Part shown: in pieces, positions 11,421 to 22,319 of the stretch
Position numbering within the stretch: position 1 is the stretch's first letter
How the letters are laid out: every line of letters begins with the position of its first letter
Origin: Taiwanofungus camphoratus
Taxonomy: Eukaryota > Basidiomycota > Agaricomycetes > Polyporales > Taiwanofungaceae
Assembly: GCA_003999685.1 (NCBI GenBank)
Contig: CP021221.1
Span: forward strand, 1,116,001-1,180,000
DNA length: 64,000 bases
Direction: 5' to 3'
Translations under genes and position numbers: made by a program
The notes under the pieces: model-generated
The model's input: the letters and a program-made list of their open reading frames with translations, nothing else
The model's database searches: none
Told to the model about the DNA's origin: nothing

Positions 11421-14400
11421 TCACCGTGTTTCGGCCTTCTGAAGTGCAGGGTAAGATGACTTTAGATGTGGTGAACCACTTTGCTTGCCGATACCAAGCT
11501 TGTTCAGTACGTCTCGTACTTCCCCGGGACCAGCTAACTTGCTCTGCCGCGGCCTGGACCTCGTTGGGGTAAGTTTCGTGAAGACATCGCGCGGCATCAT
11601 AGATGAAGTATGGTCCAAGGTCGATATTGACGGCGCCTTATTTGTCAAGTTTGGATTGGAAGTGCTACTGCGACCTTCTAAAGCATCCCTCAGCTCCGTC
11701 ACTCCGACACCCTTGGCAGAACGGGCGAGGCTTTGCAGTGACAGATTTTCGATATGCATCAGCGTTGGAGCAATCTTCACGAGAGGCGAGAGGCCGTCGC
11801 GACGGAGAGAATCATAGCTGGTATTTGTTTCCATGGCTTGAAAGCTCCCTCAGTAGCTGTATCGTCGGTGTAACAGGATATCGACACTCACATTCCTTGA
11901 AAGCAGAGGCTGCTGTCCAATGAGCTGTCAGTCTACGGACAAGAGCTTGCTCATCTAAACCAGTAGCCTCCTGCACGGTTTGACTGGATGCAACAGACGT
12001 GAGTAAGGCTTGAGTATCTACGTTAGGAAGCGGACCAGTCGGCGAAGCCTCAGAAGTAAAAGGAATCGGTTCTTGCGGCGATGCCAAGTTCCTCGGATGT
12101 GGATCTGGAAGACTGGGCAAGGTTAATTCTTGGGGAATTGCAGATATTGTCTATACGGAACGTCGGAAGCCTGCACCATGAGGAAAATTATCGCAAGACA
12201 AACCTCTTCAGCTAATTGAGCCACATCCTGGCAATTCCAGACCTTTCCAATTGTCATCCATACTCTCGCCACAATTTGATTACAAGCTTGCAGCAGAGGC
12301 GAGATCGCTGTGTCGGAGTCACCGGCCTGTGTCGCACTGTCCAGCGCCAGCAACATTGGAACGCCCGTCAACAGCCCACGGACGGGTAGATTTTCATGTA
12401 CTGCTTTAAGCACTGCCAAAATATTGCAGTAGTCTGATAGGGATACAGCGGTAGAAGCAGGGGATATTCTCGAGGGTACATTTTGGAGCGCTGCCAGGAT
12501 GATCGAATTCTTGCGCACATGTGAAGGCAAGGTCATCGAACGTCGACTGTGGGCTTCGTGGAAGGAAGAATTTCCATTCAGCGACCGCTCAGGTGACGAG
12601 GAGAACGAAGAAGAATGAAGGTCTATTGTCGTGGATGCAGATAAGGCGTATATGTACGCATGCAAGGCATTGAGGAACTTTGTTGTAGCATCTCCATAGA
12701 TCATGGCTGTCATTGTGCTTGCTTGTTCCGTAGGTCCTTCCACAAGCGGCCGGAGGTGTTTGACTCCATCCGAATAGGTGTGGTCTCCGAACTTGGGGAT
12801 CTCTTTTTGCAAATATGAGACCAGTGCGATAGCGTAATCCGCTCGAACAGCATAGTCGCGGTCACAAAGCAAGATCAACGTGTCATGCCATATCTCAGGA
12901 GCTATCTTCGTGCGTCGAGAAGGTCTGACATGCACGTCACAGAGAGCAGGGTAAGATGAAGAGGGCAGTTCTGGGCTCGTCCCGGCTGAGTGTGGTTCTT
13001 TGTTATCTTTACCATCATCTGCTTTTGTCGTTTCGTGCATGTCCGCAGCGTGTATGAGACCAAGCAAGCCTGCCAAGAGACATCTGATAGCCTGTGTTCG
13101 ACCCTTCTCAGAATTTGCTCTCCCATTTCCAGGAATCCCATTTGTCTCGATCAATACAAGGCGACTGATCAGCTCACTTGCGAGGTCCTGTATCTGATCG
13201 GCATAGTAAACGTGTGTGCCCAACGAGGCGATGCATTCTACGAGCTTCGGAAGTAAAACGTCTTCTGGCTCAATGGAGACTCGCCGGAAGATAAGAGAAA
13301 TGAGACTTGATATGATATCTGAAGTAGACAAGTTCACCAATGGCGTGGGAGAAGTGAAGACGGTGGTTATCATAGCCGCTAGGGTGCTATGCCGAGATGA
13401 AGGGCGTGACGCATCTTGGGCTTCCACGAGGCATTCCACTAGTCGAGTCGGAACAGCATGACGATACTGATATTGAGTCCACTCTGCAGCCTTTGCTGCA
13501 AACCAGCGACAATGATCGACTTTGTCCCACCCTCCAGAATCTTCGAAGTAACCAAAAGCAGCTGTCATGATAATGGCTGCTTGGTTCCCGTGCGAGTGCC
13601 CCAATAGGGACGATAGTGCATGCAGCGACGCATTGGCCACGTCTCCACAAGACGGCCCCTTGTCCCCATCGACATGTAGATGAATAGACGCAGCACGTCT
13701 CTCCAGGGCAGGCCTCGTACGAAAATCGTCAAGGAAAGCAAATTTGGGTTGCTCCTTGATCTCCACAGCTCTTGATAAAAGAAGTTGATAACGTGTGTCA
13801 TGCTCAAGATTCCGATAGACTTACTGATGGTCTAACTCAGGAATCTCGACGTCTTGTAATGGCGTCAGAAGTGCCGGCATTATTGTAGATACTTGCAGCT
13901 TGAAATACGTCGAGGCATGGTAAAGAGCTTCTGAGTGCACGGAAGCTGTCAGGGCAGCTAGCGCCACCAGCCGCGTACTGGCACGAATTTCAACACCGCG
14001 CGTACGAGATTGCAGGGATAGGTATTCACCGATTTCGCACTTCATGGTCCTCGGAGTTCATTTTTCCCATGCTAGCGAAAGTTTGAAGACATGATATGTA
14101 GTTTTGGGTGACATCTTTGTCTACACCGATAAGGTGACCGTCAGTGTACGTAGTCCAAGCAGTAAACTGCCTTTGAATGAATAATCGAGGTTTAAGTATA
14201 CACGCAGTCACTTACCACGGAAGCTGCTCTTGCTGCGACCTCTAGATCCGATGACAGGGTTGACAACGTAGCATTAACAGCTGATAGAAGAGAGAGCGTC
14301 AATAGAGAAATATCACGACGGCATTCTGCGGCCAGTGCCTTGAAGATATACAAAGTTATCAGAAGGGACCTGTGGTTTGTTTGTCACGATGAAAATCGCT

Positions 14401-14654
14401 TTCGATAGGACGTAAACGTACGCTCGGGCACGAGTATTGCCAGCCTGAGCTTTGCGGCAGTCTGTCTTAACTCTCTTCTCCAGCTCATTGCTCAGTTTGT
14501 TAATTTTTCCAGGGCGATTGGAGGCATAGTATGTCAGACGCGATAACTCCTGAGAATTGGGAAGGTACTCCGGGCCAGAGGTCACGAGAGCAGCAGAAGG
14601 TGGGTAGCAGGCAGAGATGAGGTGTATGTGATTTGGAGTGAACGGAAGATGCAT
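11421..14654 (-). CDS. EFR3: Efr3 homologue, plasma-membrane anchor of the PI4-kinase complex
   Basis: Efr3 holds the PI4-kinase Stt4/PI4KA at the plasma membrane and so supports PI4P synthesis there. The first exon starts at 14654 and reads HIHLISACYPP, then SQELSRLTYYASNRPGKINK. This is the conserved Efr3 opening, with a cysteine that is a palmitoylation candidate in the family. The next exons give IFKALAAECRRDISLLTLSL, FTAWTTYTDGHLIGVDKDV and TRLVALAALTASVHSEALYH, all typical of the HEAT/ARM-like rod. The long exon 12123-13766 carries the middle of the rod. It leaves frame at its 3' end, but a 53-base intron (donor GTTTGT after LAEE, acceptor TATAG) joins it cleanly to TISAIPQELTLPSLPD. 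The last exons are serine-rich and disordered. The TGA stop at 11421 overlaps a good GTGAGT donor, so a further 3' exon is possible. Confidence 0.9.
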
Positions 14655-15800
14655 TTGCGCTTTTGGAATTGATGCAATTATGAATAAATGAGAGTTGCGG
14701 TGACTAGACAGATAAATGGTATCATACGAGTGCAAGCTGTGGAATTGTGCAAAGTAGGAGTTCAATTCTAAGAGCATGACCTACCGCCACGTGCAGCACC
14801 GATCGCAACCCGTCACGCGTCACCCTGCGGGGTCCCAGGCCAAAGAAGGCAAGCGTGTTTGTACACCATCAACTTTCACTCAGTGACTGAGGCAAGCAAC
14901 TTGATTCATATTGATGGCTACTAGAAGTTCAAAATCATCCCAGGATGCGAAACATAACAGTGCCCTGTGTCGTTTGAGAATAATTCTGGAGTCGCGGCTA
15001 TCATCAAGCTGACTGGGTTCCCCTTTTCTCGGATGGACCTTGATATCTATTACAGCTAAGTTTGGCCCAAATGTATGTCCACTTCACTTCTTTATGCTCC
15101 AGGAGGACATGATGAGTGTAGAGTAATGAATCAACTCTATCTCGAGACCGAGACTCAAATGCTTGATTCGCTTTCATGGCAATCCCGCATTTTGAGTTCG
15201 GGAACTGACCAAGCAAGATAAAACATGCCTGTAATGATGTTTTCATACAGCGAATCATTGGCAAGACACGGAATTTTTATGCGGCGCCGAGATTTTACTG
15301 GCTCGCCGAGGTGATCATCTTGAAATGACCTCGCCAGTACAGCACATCCGCACTGCACTACGATCCTTATCTTTATCCACAAGAAAAGAGCTTCCTAGAT
15401 CAAGACATCATCTTTTCAGGGTGAATGCCGCCGGGAGATTAATGTTCTCAACCCGTTTCCCCTCTTCACGAGATAGATATTTGCGTAGCCAATTCAGTAA
15501 TCTTTCAATCGAGGGTTACAATGCTGCAAAAATTTGTCTTCACTGTTTATTTAGAGTCTTGTGGCGTGCGGTATTTACTATGCTGAAATTTGAGCTAAGG
15601 TAAATTTCTAGTCATACTCAAGGTACGTTACTTCCTCGATTCGCCAAGGTATGTTATTTTATACCTCATCGGACCCTCTGCAACACGGCGACCCTGTGAC
15701 CAATGAAGAAGATAGATTCAACTTGGTATGTGTGGTTAGGCTACAAACGTCCAATGGTATTCAGAAGACATGTCCTCATATCGACCATTTGTCTAATGTA
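14655..15800. other. Intergenic region between EFR3 and the REV1 fragment
   Basis: About 1.1 kb without a convincing gene. ACGCGT (14815-14820) and CACGTG (about 14789-14794) motifs lie within 170 bases upstream of EFR3. If the neighbouring REV1-like gene were complete, its polymerase domain would have to start here. I translated the minus strand and found none of the Y-family polymerase motifs. Confidence 0.5.
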
Positions 15801-16762
15801 TCAGTTCGGGTCTTTCGCCATACTACGCGAAGTACCAGTCACAAGCATATCAGCCAAGTTTGAAGTCGTCGTGTCTTTGATGACCGAGTACTCTCTCTCC
15901 GGCAGCCGCTTTCCAGCCTTGATACTATCCATTATCCATTCAGGCTTAACAACGTGCACCCTTATCTTGGAACGTGTGGTGAGAAGCTTCTGGGTCTTTG
16001 ACGCACTCAATTGTTGCGATGTCAAAACATGAGTAGCGCCTGATGCAGTGTGCCTAGAAATTACTCGCATATTAGCCAATGCACTCGCGAGGGGAAGAGA
16101 GGAATGTATTTGTAACACTTGCCTAACTTGCCCGCCAGCCAGCGTGACAATTCGCTTCATCTCGATATCGGTCGTGCCATCCAAATAGCCGTTGATGTAT
16201 ACGCGAACGTTGTGCAAGACTGCAGCTTCGGGCCCCGATGGCTTGTCTGGCAACTGCTGGACGAGCTTCTCACTGCGCGACTCCCAGTAAGATTTTTGGT
16301 TCACGCGACGATCAGAACGTTGATGACCTGTTGCTGAGGAAGAAATATGATCTAAAGACAATAGGTATTTATCGTACACGGTCCTTTCCAGGTAGGTCTA
16401 GAAGATGGACAAAATAGCAAACCTGAGCGGTGATATATGTCCGAGTGTGTGATAGGATTTGATTCATCGGACAAGGTGCTGAGTAACCGTTTAGTTATAG
16501 CTGAAGAAGAGGACTTGGAGCCATCTTTTAGTAAGGGTGCGAGAATTCTGCAACGAGGGTCTTCGGTTGCAAGAAGGGTGATTCAAGAGCCCAGAAAGTC
16601 TTACTTCTCGGTCCTCTTCTTGTCTTTCCAGTCGTCAAATTTCCGTTCATTTGCTCTGCTCACGCCATATGGGTTGTACCTGAATTTTAGTCGTTCTTTC
16701 TGTTTGTCACTGGTTGCGGCGCGACTGAGAGAAGGTTTGGTAACAGTGACGAATTTGTCCAT
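15801..16762 (-). CDS. REV1-like N-terminal fragment: BRCT domain without polymerase
   Basis: The product matches the N-terminal part of Rev1, the translesion-synthesis deoxycytidyl transferase. Exon 1 starts at 16762 with MDKFVTVTKPSLSR and continues into KERLKFRYNPYGVSRANERK. Exon 2 (about 16420-16550) gives ILAPLLKDGSKSSSSAITKR. The BRCT exons follow with YWESRSEKLVQQLPDKP, VRVYINGYLDGTTDIEMKRI, THVLTSQQLSASKTQKLL and VHVVKPEWIMDSIKAGKRLP, including the invariant tryptophan. The frame then stops at 15801 right after AKDPN, the beginning of the conserved Rev1 motif that normally continues into a phenylalanine- and serine-rich run before the catalytic core. At about 280 residues it is far shorter than Rev1 (roughly 1000 or more). 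A GC-AG intron at 16054-16131 best restores BRCT spacing. It may be a broken REV1, a partial duplicate or a stand-alone BRCT protein. Confidence 0.75.
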
Positions 16763-18338
16763 GATGAAGAGTCGAATATCCTATGTACAGAAGTTGCAGG
16801 GAAGCCATAGACTCAGAACGAGAGAGAGTACATGAAAATCATGGCATAGGTTCAAGCGGTCCAAGCAATGGCGACCGTCATTGTTCAACTGTCAGTAATG
16901 GCATCTTGAACCTTTTACCGACAATGAGTCACGTCCCCTCGCCACAGGCGTGTTATTTGACGATATTTTCGCAAAGCAAATGGCTGTGAGTCTCAGGCCT
17001 GGGACTAGTATGTATGTACAGTTTCAAAACCTGAACGCGTTGGTACTCGATGACACACGGCTGGAACTTGCCTCTAATAAGAGAAATCAAGGATGCAGAA
17101 AATAAGAAGCACCATTTTCAATTTGCGTCAGGGCTGGTAAATGATAGAGCGCCATTGATCGCTCCTCCGACCTCTTGCAGGGGCCCGAATTACTCGGACT
17201 ACGATCGTGACGCATATCAAGGATTTCCACAAGCACATTGATGTGAAAATCCCATCCCAGAATCTTCATCGTAGATCTCACTATGCCAACTTGCTGTTTT
17301 GACCACCCCGGCCAGTTGCCCGAGGTAGCTAGTCTGAGCATTCAACGTTGTTGGTATCTTTCACTATACCAGTTTCCATCAATCCGCCGACTCACATCAC
17401 TATGATAAAGCATGATTACAAATCCCTGTAATGACCGGTCATACCGAAGACCTGGTAGGGTTCGTTGTGCGCATCATTTAGTTCTGGGTCGAAGTGTATC
17501 TCCTTTTATTTTCGTGTCAAGATAACCATCGTTTCCTCTGACAACTCCAAGTGGTACGGGCCACTGCCTGACTGCATTACTAGGACATCAGGTGTCAATT
17601 CTACGCAGCCGAAACCCGCCCCCTAAAGCATTGGGTGGTCAGCGGTAAGTGCAATTTATCGGAAACATGAAGTTGACATTGATTCTAAGTTTATCGGCAA
17701 AGAGCCCTTACCACCATTTCGTAGGTTGCTTGTTTTTTCGTCAAATCTCCCGCTTTGATTTGCGCTTAACACTTTTGACTGCCAACCTACGCGTTTTCGG
17801 CGGCTTTCTGGGTTTGAGGATGGGTTTCACGGCGAGATCAGGTCATGAGCTTCTCGGCTTCTCCATCATGATGGTCATGAGCGTGCCAGATGCCGTTCAA
17901 TGTATAGGCTCTTCTTCGCAACTTTCGCGGAAGAACAGAGATGCGAAGCAAAGTTCAGGCGATGCCGAGAAGAGCAACGTTGTCTATTAAACCGAACGCA
18001 GTGTACATTGCATCAAGGAGCATGTCAAAGACCTGCATGCCGACGTGTCCTTCCTTTTTGTCATGAGGCTTTCTTATCGATCAGCGCTAGTGAATTTGTC
18101 AACTTCCCATGTTCGCCGCTGTGTGACAGTGTTGCTTTCCTCCATGTAGTCCTTGTCCAGAACCGGGGATTGCAAGCATTCTGATAGCCCGTCCATGAGA
18201 AATGGATAAGACCTGTGACATAATCTAGGAGCTTACCTGAAGTAATAATTTCGGGCACGGTAGATTTTGGACAAAATACATGGAACAATTATTGGATTCT
18301 TCGGATGGCCGCGTGTCAGCACAACAGCATCGGACACC
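16763..18338. other. Long intergenic region, possible small cysteine-rich frame
   Basis: About 1.6 kb with no recognised gene. The only frame worth noting runs from 17900 to 18184 on the plus strand. It would encode 94 residues with cysteines spaced every four to six residues in its middle part, but it has no clear signal peptide and could be chance. An ATG at 17667 begins a short hydrophobic stretch (MKLTLILSLSA) that might be the start of a spliced secreted protein; I could not extend it. One ACGCGT box lies at 17035-17040. Confidence 0.4.
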
Positions 18339-18632
18339 ATGAAATTTATCTCCTTGTTTTTCTCGTTTATGCTTCTCCTGACCTCAATCACAAACAACGG
18401 ACTTGCCAGCGGTGTTAATGTTGCAGAAAGAGGGTCTCTCTTCGCTCCAACAGTAGCGATAGTGCGAACGTTTACTTCCTATGTTTCGGCCGGCAAGGCG
18501 ATGAGTGGACAATGCCTACAATGTATTAGAACTGACGCAAGAATTCCTCATTTCGGGACAGGCTTTGTGACGTGCAATCAATGCGATTCTTACATACCTC
18601 AACGGGTGATGTGCATTATCGGCCGTATATAG
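18339..18632 (+). CDS. Small secreted protein with paired CxxC motifs
   Basis: A single-exon frame of 97 residues starting at the ATG at 18339. Residues 1 to about 24 form a textbook signal peptide: MKF, a run of leucine and phenylalanine (ISLFFSFMLLLTSI) and a small-residue cleavage region near GLAS. The mature part of about 73 residues has five cysteines, four of them arranged as CLQC, sixteen residues, CNQC. That spacing could bind a metal like a zinc ribbon or form two disulfides. I know no named family with this pattern. Small size, signal peptide and cysteine content fit the broad class of fungal small secreted proteins. It ends 88 bases before the OST1 stop, so the two genes converge. 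Without expression data a chance frame cannot be excluded. Confidence 0.5.
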   Translation: MKFISLFFSFMLLLTSITNNGLASGVNVAERGSLFAPTVAIVRTFTSYVSAGKAMSGQCLQCIRTDARIPHFGTGFVTCNQCDSYIPQRVMCIIGRI

Positions 18633-18720
18633 CGGTCCATGTGGATATTGTATTTCCAACGTTAACCGCAATGGAAATCAGGAATATATAACATTCAGCA
18701 CATTTGCTGTTACAAAAAAA

Positions 18721-20466
18721 TCACTTCTTTTGGATCCGGACATTGATCCGCTTTGAGGCAAATCCAATTGCAAAGAGACCCATGAAAGCGGTCGCGACAG
18801 CCAACGGCTTTTTGAGGTGCGCCGAGAACGGAACTTCGTACGTCACCTGATAATGAAATCGAAACATTGAGTCTCATGGGTCGAAAAGAATTCTCTAGAC
18901 TCACATAGACAGTACCCGAGTGTTTGTGAGTCAGCTGTTTGTAGTATAGTACAACGGTTGGGCGGCCGACGGTATCGAGATAAGTGACATGCGTGATGGA
19001 TTCGCTCTTGACAGGGGAGAACGGAGGTGAAAAGTCAACATCCCTGCAACGAAAGAATAAGTTTAGCTACTAGTTGTGTTTGATAAATCGGCTCACGTAG
19101 CACCCTCCGGTAGTATGATCTTGATTTCTGCCTCATTGACCACAGCACCAGGGATCATTGTCATAAGCGGTACTGCGGCAATATACTTTCCACTCTGCCT
19201 GTCGAAACCCACATAATCGCTCAACGGTGAGTCCCATCCGAGGGTGAAGCTGTAGTTCCAACCACCCATCAGCGGATACCGTGGCCGCAACTCAAGGACA
19301 CTGAATTGGTTATTCTGGATCCCATTCCTTGTGGACTGAGCGGTGCGCAAGTGTGACGTGGAGACGTTTCCAATAAGATCATAATAATAAGCGGAATGAA
19401 TGCCAGCAGGCAGGTGAAGTGTCAGCGAAGGAAGCATGTGCGGAGTAGGACGGCCATAGAAGCTCTGTTGTTGATGTTCCAGGCGAGAGAAGTGTCCTTT
19501 GAGTCTGGAGTCAGAACGTGTATCAGTGAAGCAGTCATATGAGCTCTATCTGAAGAGATACACTTACGCGGGGCCGGCGTTATGCAGGTGTATGTTATCT
19601 TCAATGTTAAGGTTGGCGCCCCAATGGCTGATTTCGGCCGCCCGCTTCAACTTCGTAATTTCGATCATTGGATGGTCATAACTATAATGTACCACGATGT
19701 GTTTTTGCTTGTCATGGACGAACTCTTGCGTAGAGGAAGGAGGAACGTTATGATAAGGACCATAAGTTATCGTCGCACCCGATTTTGTCACCGGCGCTTC
19801 CATGGTGAATTCATCGAGGTTCTCTGGAATGGTGTAAGAGTGGACTTGGGGTGAGGGTGACCTGGTGACAGATACAGCGCTTCCTTGCTCAAGAAACACG
19901 CAAGAACGCACCTAAATTTGATTCTCTGAACCGCAGTCCGGTATGGACTGAGGACAAATAAGTCCGATTCAAATTTGAGGGACTGGCCATCTTTCTGTGA
20001 TGCCTGCTCCGGCCAAGGATATGTGGCGTGCGTCTCGACGGTCTCAACGACCAGATTGGTAGTAGCATTAATTTTTAGAGGATTGGGAAGGTCGACATTG
20101 TATAGGTGCACGCCGCTGGCTCCTTGTTAATATCAGGCTCTCACACAATGTCTTCGACCACTGGACATACCTCTCTGAGTCGTACCCAGCATCTTCCAGA
20201 GGTAAAAGCGTGGCCTGCCCCTTAAGCTTGGCCTCTAGCCAACTTGTTCTCTTGTGCTCGCGTTCTCCTAGAGCAATTGTATATACTTGAGCCCCATTGT
20301 CCAATGCCTTCACCGCGTAAGTAGTTGTGACGTGCACAAGTGATCCGCCGAGCTCGACCGTTCGCACAATGGCAGTATTTTCAAAGGAGTGATCTGCTAG
20401 TACGAGAGAAGAAAATAACAAGCCCAGAACGACAAAACGAAGGCAGCACGACCAGAGTTGGGCCAT
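18721..20466 (-). CDS. OST1: Oligosaccharyltransferase subunit Ost1 (ribophorin I)
   Basis: Ost1 is a core subunit of the ER oligosaccharyltransferase, which transfers the N-glycan to nascent proteins. The start at 20466 gives a signal peptide (MAQLWSCC followed by LRFVVLGLLFSSLVLA). It leads into SFENTAIVRTVELGGSLVHV, the conserved family opening. Later exons carry THATYPWPEQAS, the YGPYHNVPP block, HYSYDHPMIEITKLKRAAEI, SHWGANLNIEDNIHL, then the RPRYPLMGGWNYSFTLGWD block and IIPEG-like IILPEGATDVDFSPP. The protein ends in one membrane helix (PLAVATAFMGLFAIGFASK) and a short basic lumen-outside tail, RINVRIQKK, as in ribophorin I. The lumenal portion is N-terminal. The stop is at 18721-18723. 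Five or so short introns were inferred. Confidence 0.95.
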
Positions 20467-20655
20467 GGTGTCGTAGGTTGCTAGTATGCGCAGCTGAATA
20501 CGTGGTGCTAATACTTAGTATTAGATGAGCTAAAAATAGCAGCTAACTAAGCCGGCGGCAACTTACTGCCTACATACTTGCTCATATTCTCATTCAAAAA
20601 AACAGAGATAAAAGTCATTGAATTAGACCAGTATTAACACTCCCAATTTTATGGT

Positions 20656-21656
20656 TTACCACGCCCAAGCAGGGCCAGGATTTCGTATAGGTATGTCCTC
20701 CCTAACAAGGCCCGCTGACACAATCCTGTTCAACTTCCGGGCGCGCCCTTCGTCAAGCAGCTCCGCCCTTGTCTTTCCCTCCTTGAGGACAACATGCAGT
20801 CGAGAATCGGGGTGCTGACGAACGCCGTACCTGCCCCGCCCCTTCGGTTCGATGCGTTTGATGACCTTCGGACCTTTGGTTACCCACGCCTCCGCTGAAA
20901 TAGTGTCAAACGAATTATAACCCAACCACTCAGGTGAAGTAAGCAACAGTGGTAGACGCACCAACAACCAACTTCTTCTCTTCAAGGTCCTTCAGCCTCG
21001 TCGCATGATTCTTAGCGACTGCCAGCATGCTCTTTATCCGCTTACTCGCCCGCTTCTCGCTGAACATCATTTGCAGAATCGCCATATCAATTGGCTTTCC
21101 TGATATTTGTCGACCAAGAAGATTCAGCTTTCTATGAGAGATCTTGAAATTCGCGGTAGAGTATTTGTGCTGTATAATTATATAACCAAAATGAAATATG
21201 CCCTTAGCACAGAGCAATAAAACAACAGACCTCTGTATACTTCTTCCGCGCCACAGTTGTAGAGGTGGACTCCTCCGTCACTGCAGCAGGTAACGACTCG
21301 AAGACGCTGAGCTGGCCCTTTTCCGCTTGTTCCTTCTTAGCGGCAGCGACTTCTTCCTCAGTGTTCTTCTTGCGCATGGACGGGGCAAGGCTCTCTCGAA
21401 GCCAGCTCAGGGGATTTCGAGACGCACTAAATGAAGTTTCAGCTCTGATATTATCCAAAACTTATATCTCTTGCGAAGGCGTACTGTCGACGAGCCTGCC
21501 ATAGCACGACACGCGAGGTGGACGCGACTTGGTGAGGCTGCAATGCCGTCCTGATGACGGTCGACCTAGCACCTACTGGAAGAAGTTGACATCGACCTCA
21601 ATATGACATAAAATCATGTCCATACCATATCGCAGACCCGTTCCAATCGACTGCAT
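20656..21656 (-). CDS. MRPL22: Mitochondrial large-ribosomal-subunit protein uL22m
   Basis: This is the mitochondrial relative of bacterial L22, which lines the nascent-peptide exit tunnel. The core reads KYSTANFKISHRKLNLLGRQ, then PIDMAILQMMFSEKRASKRI and MLAVAKNHATRLKDLEEKK. After an intron comes AEAWVTKGPKVIKRIEPKGR, then GRYGVRQHPDSRLHVVLKEG, which is the beta-hairpin that enters the tunnel. The 5' end is assembled from three small exons. ATG at 21656 (MQSIGTGLRY) is joined over a 48-base intron to VGARSTVIRTALQPHQ, then by a GTACGC donor near 21480 to HASRNPLSWLRESL. The result is an arginine-rich, acid-poor presequence suited to mitochondrial import. The stop is at 20656. It is divergent from YOS1 with a 199-base shared promoter. 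Confidence 0.88.
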
Positions 21657-21855
21657 GGTCTGCTTGAAGTGGTGTATCGACCTGAGACTTGCCAAAATGC
21701 GAGAATTCACGACTAAATATGTTTCCCACGGCCATGTCAGCGTCACATACGGGTATACGATGATCGTGTCCAGCGCTCACAAGTATAGACACATCTCTAC
21801 CTCATCCTTTCCCCAAACACGACCGCGACGAACAGCCTGAGAGTGTCGTGACAAA
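21657..21855. promoter_or_regulatory. Bidirectional promoter, MRPL22 / YOS1
   Basis: The inferred start codons of the mitochondrial ribosomal gene (minus) and YOS1 (plus) are 199 bases apart, so transcription of both must begin here. I see no strongly characteristic motif. Confidence 0.5.
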
Positions 21856-22276
21856 ATGGCCCTCACGTTGGGTACGATCCTATACGTCGTTATTCTCCTC
21901 ATCAACTCCATGGCAGTCCTCAATGAGGATCGCTTCCTAGCACGCAGTATGCCCTTTGCTCTGTTATAGGTACAAAGACCGCTAAACACACTATCGCTTT
22001 TTTAATCTAGTTGGCTGGTCATCAGCACAGGCACAACCTACGAATTCTGGTTTTGCTCAACAATATGGACCCGCCTATGATCAAGCTGGACTTGTGGGAC
22101 CACAGGATGTTGGAATGAAAACACGGATGATAAACCTTATTAGCGCAGTACGGACATTAATGCGAAGTAGGTGCACTGCTCTGACATCTAAAACTGGCCC
22201 TTACAACTCAGCCTCAGTACCCCTCATTGGACTGAACCTCGTCATTATTGTATACGAATTAATTCTTGGACATTGA
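21856..22276 (+). CDS. YOS1: Yos1 / IER3IP1 homologue, ER-to-Golgi transport
   Basis: Yos1 (IER3IP1 in animals) is a small membrane protein that works with Yip1 and Yif1 in COPII vesicle budding from the ER. Three exons (21856-21946, 22011-22166, 22218-22276) give 101 residues. The N-terminal membrane segment LTLGTILYVVILLINSMAVL is followed by the family signature NEDRFLARIGW, which is split by the first intron. A hydrophilic insert rich in Q, G and P follows, then MINLISAVRTLMRIPLIGLN and a second hydrophobic end, VIIVYELILGH. The insert makes it longer than the 80-90 residues of the yeast and human proteins. It converges on the GILT gene, with only 43 bases between the stops. Confidence 0.93.
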
Positions 22277-22319
22277 AGCATAGTAATACAATGGGTAGGA
22301 TCTGGTATATGATCATCGT

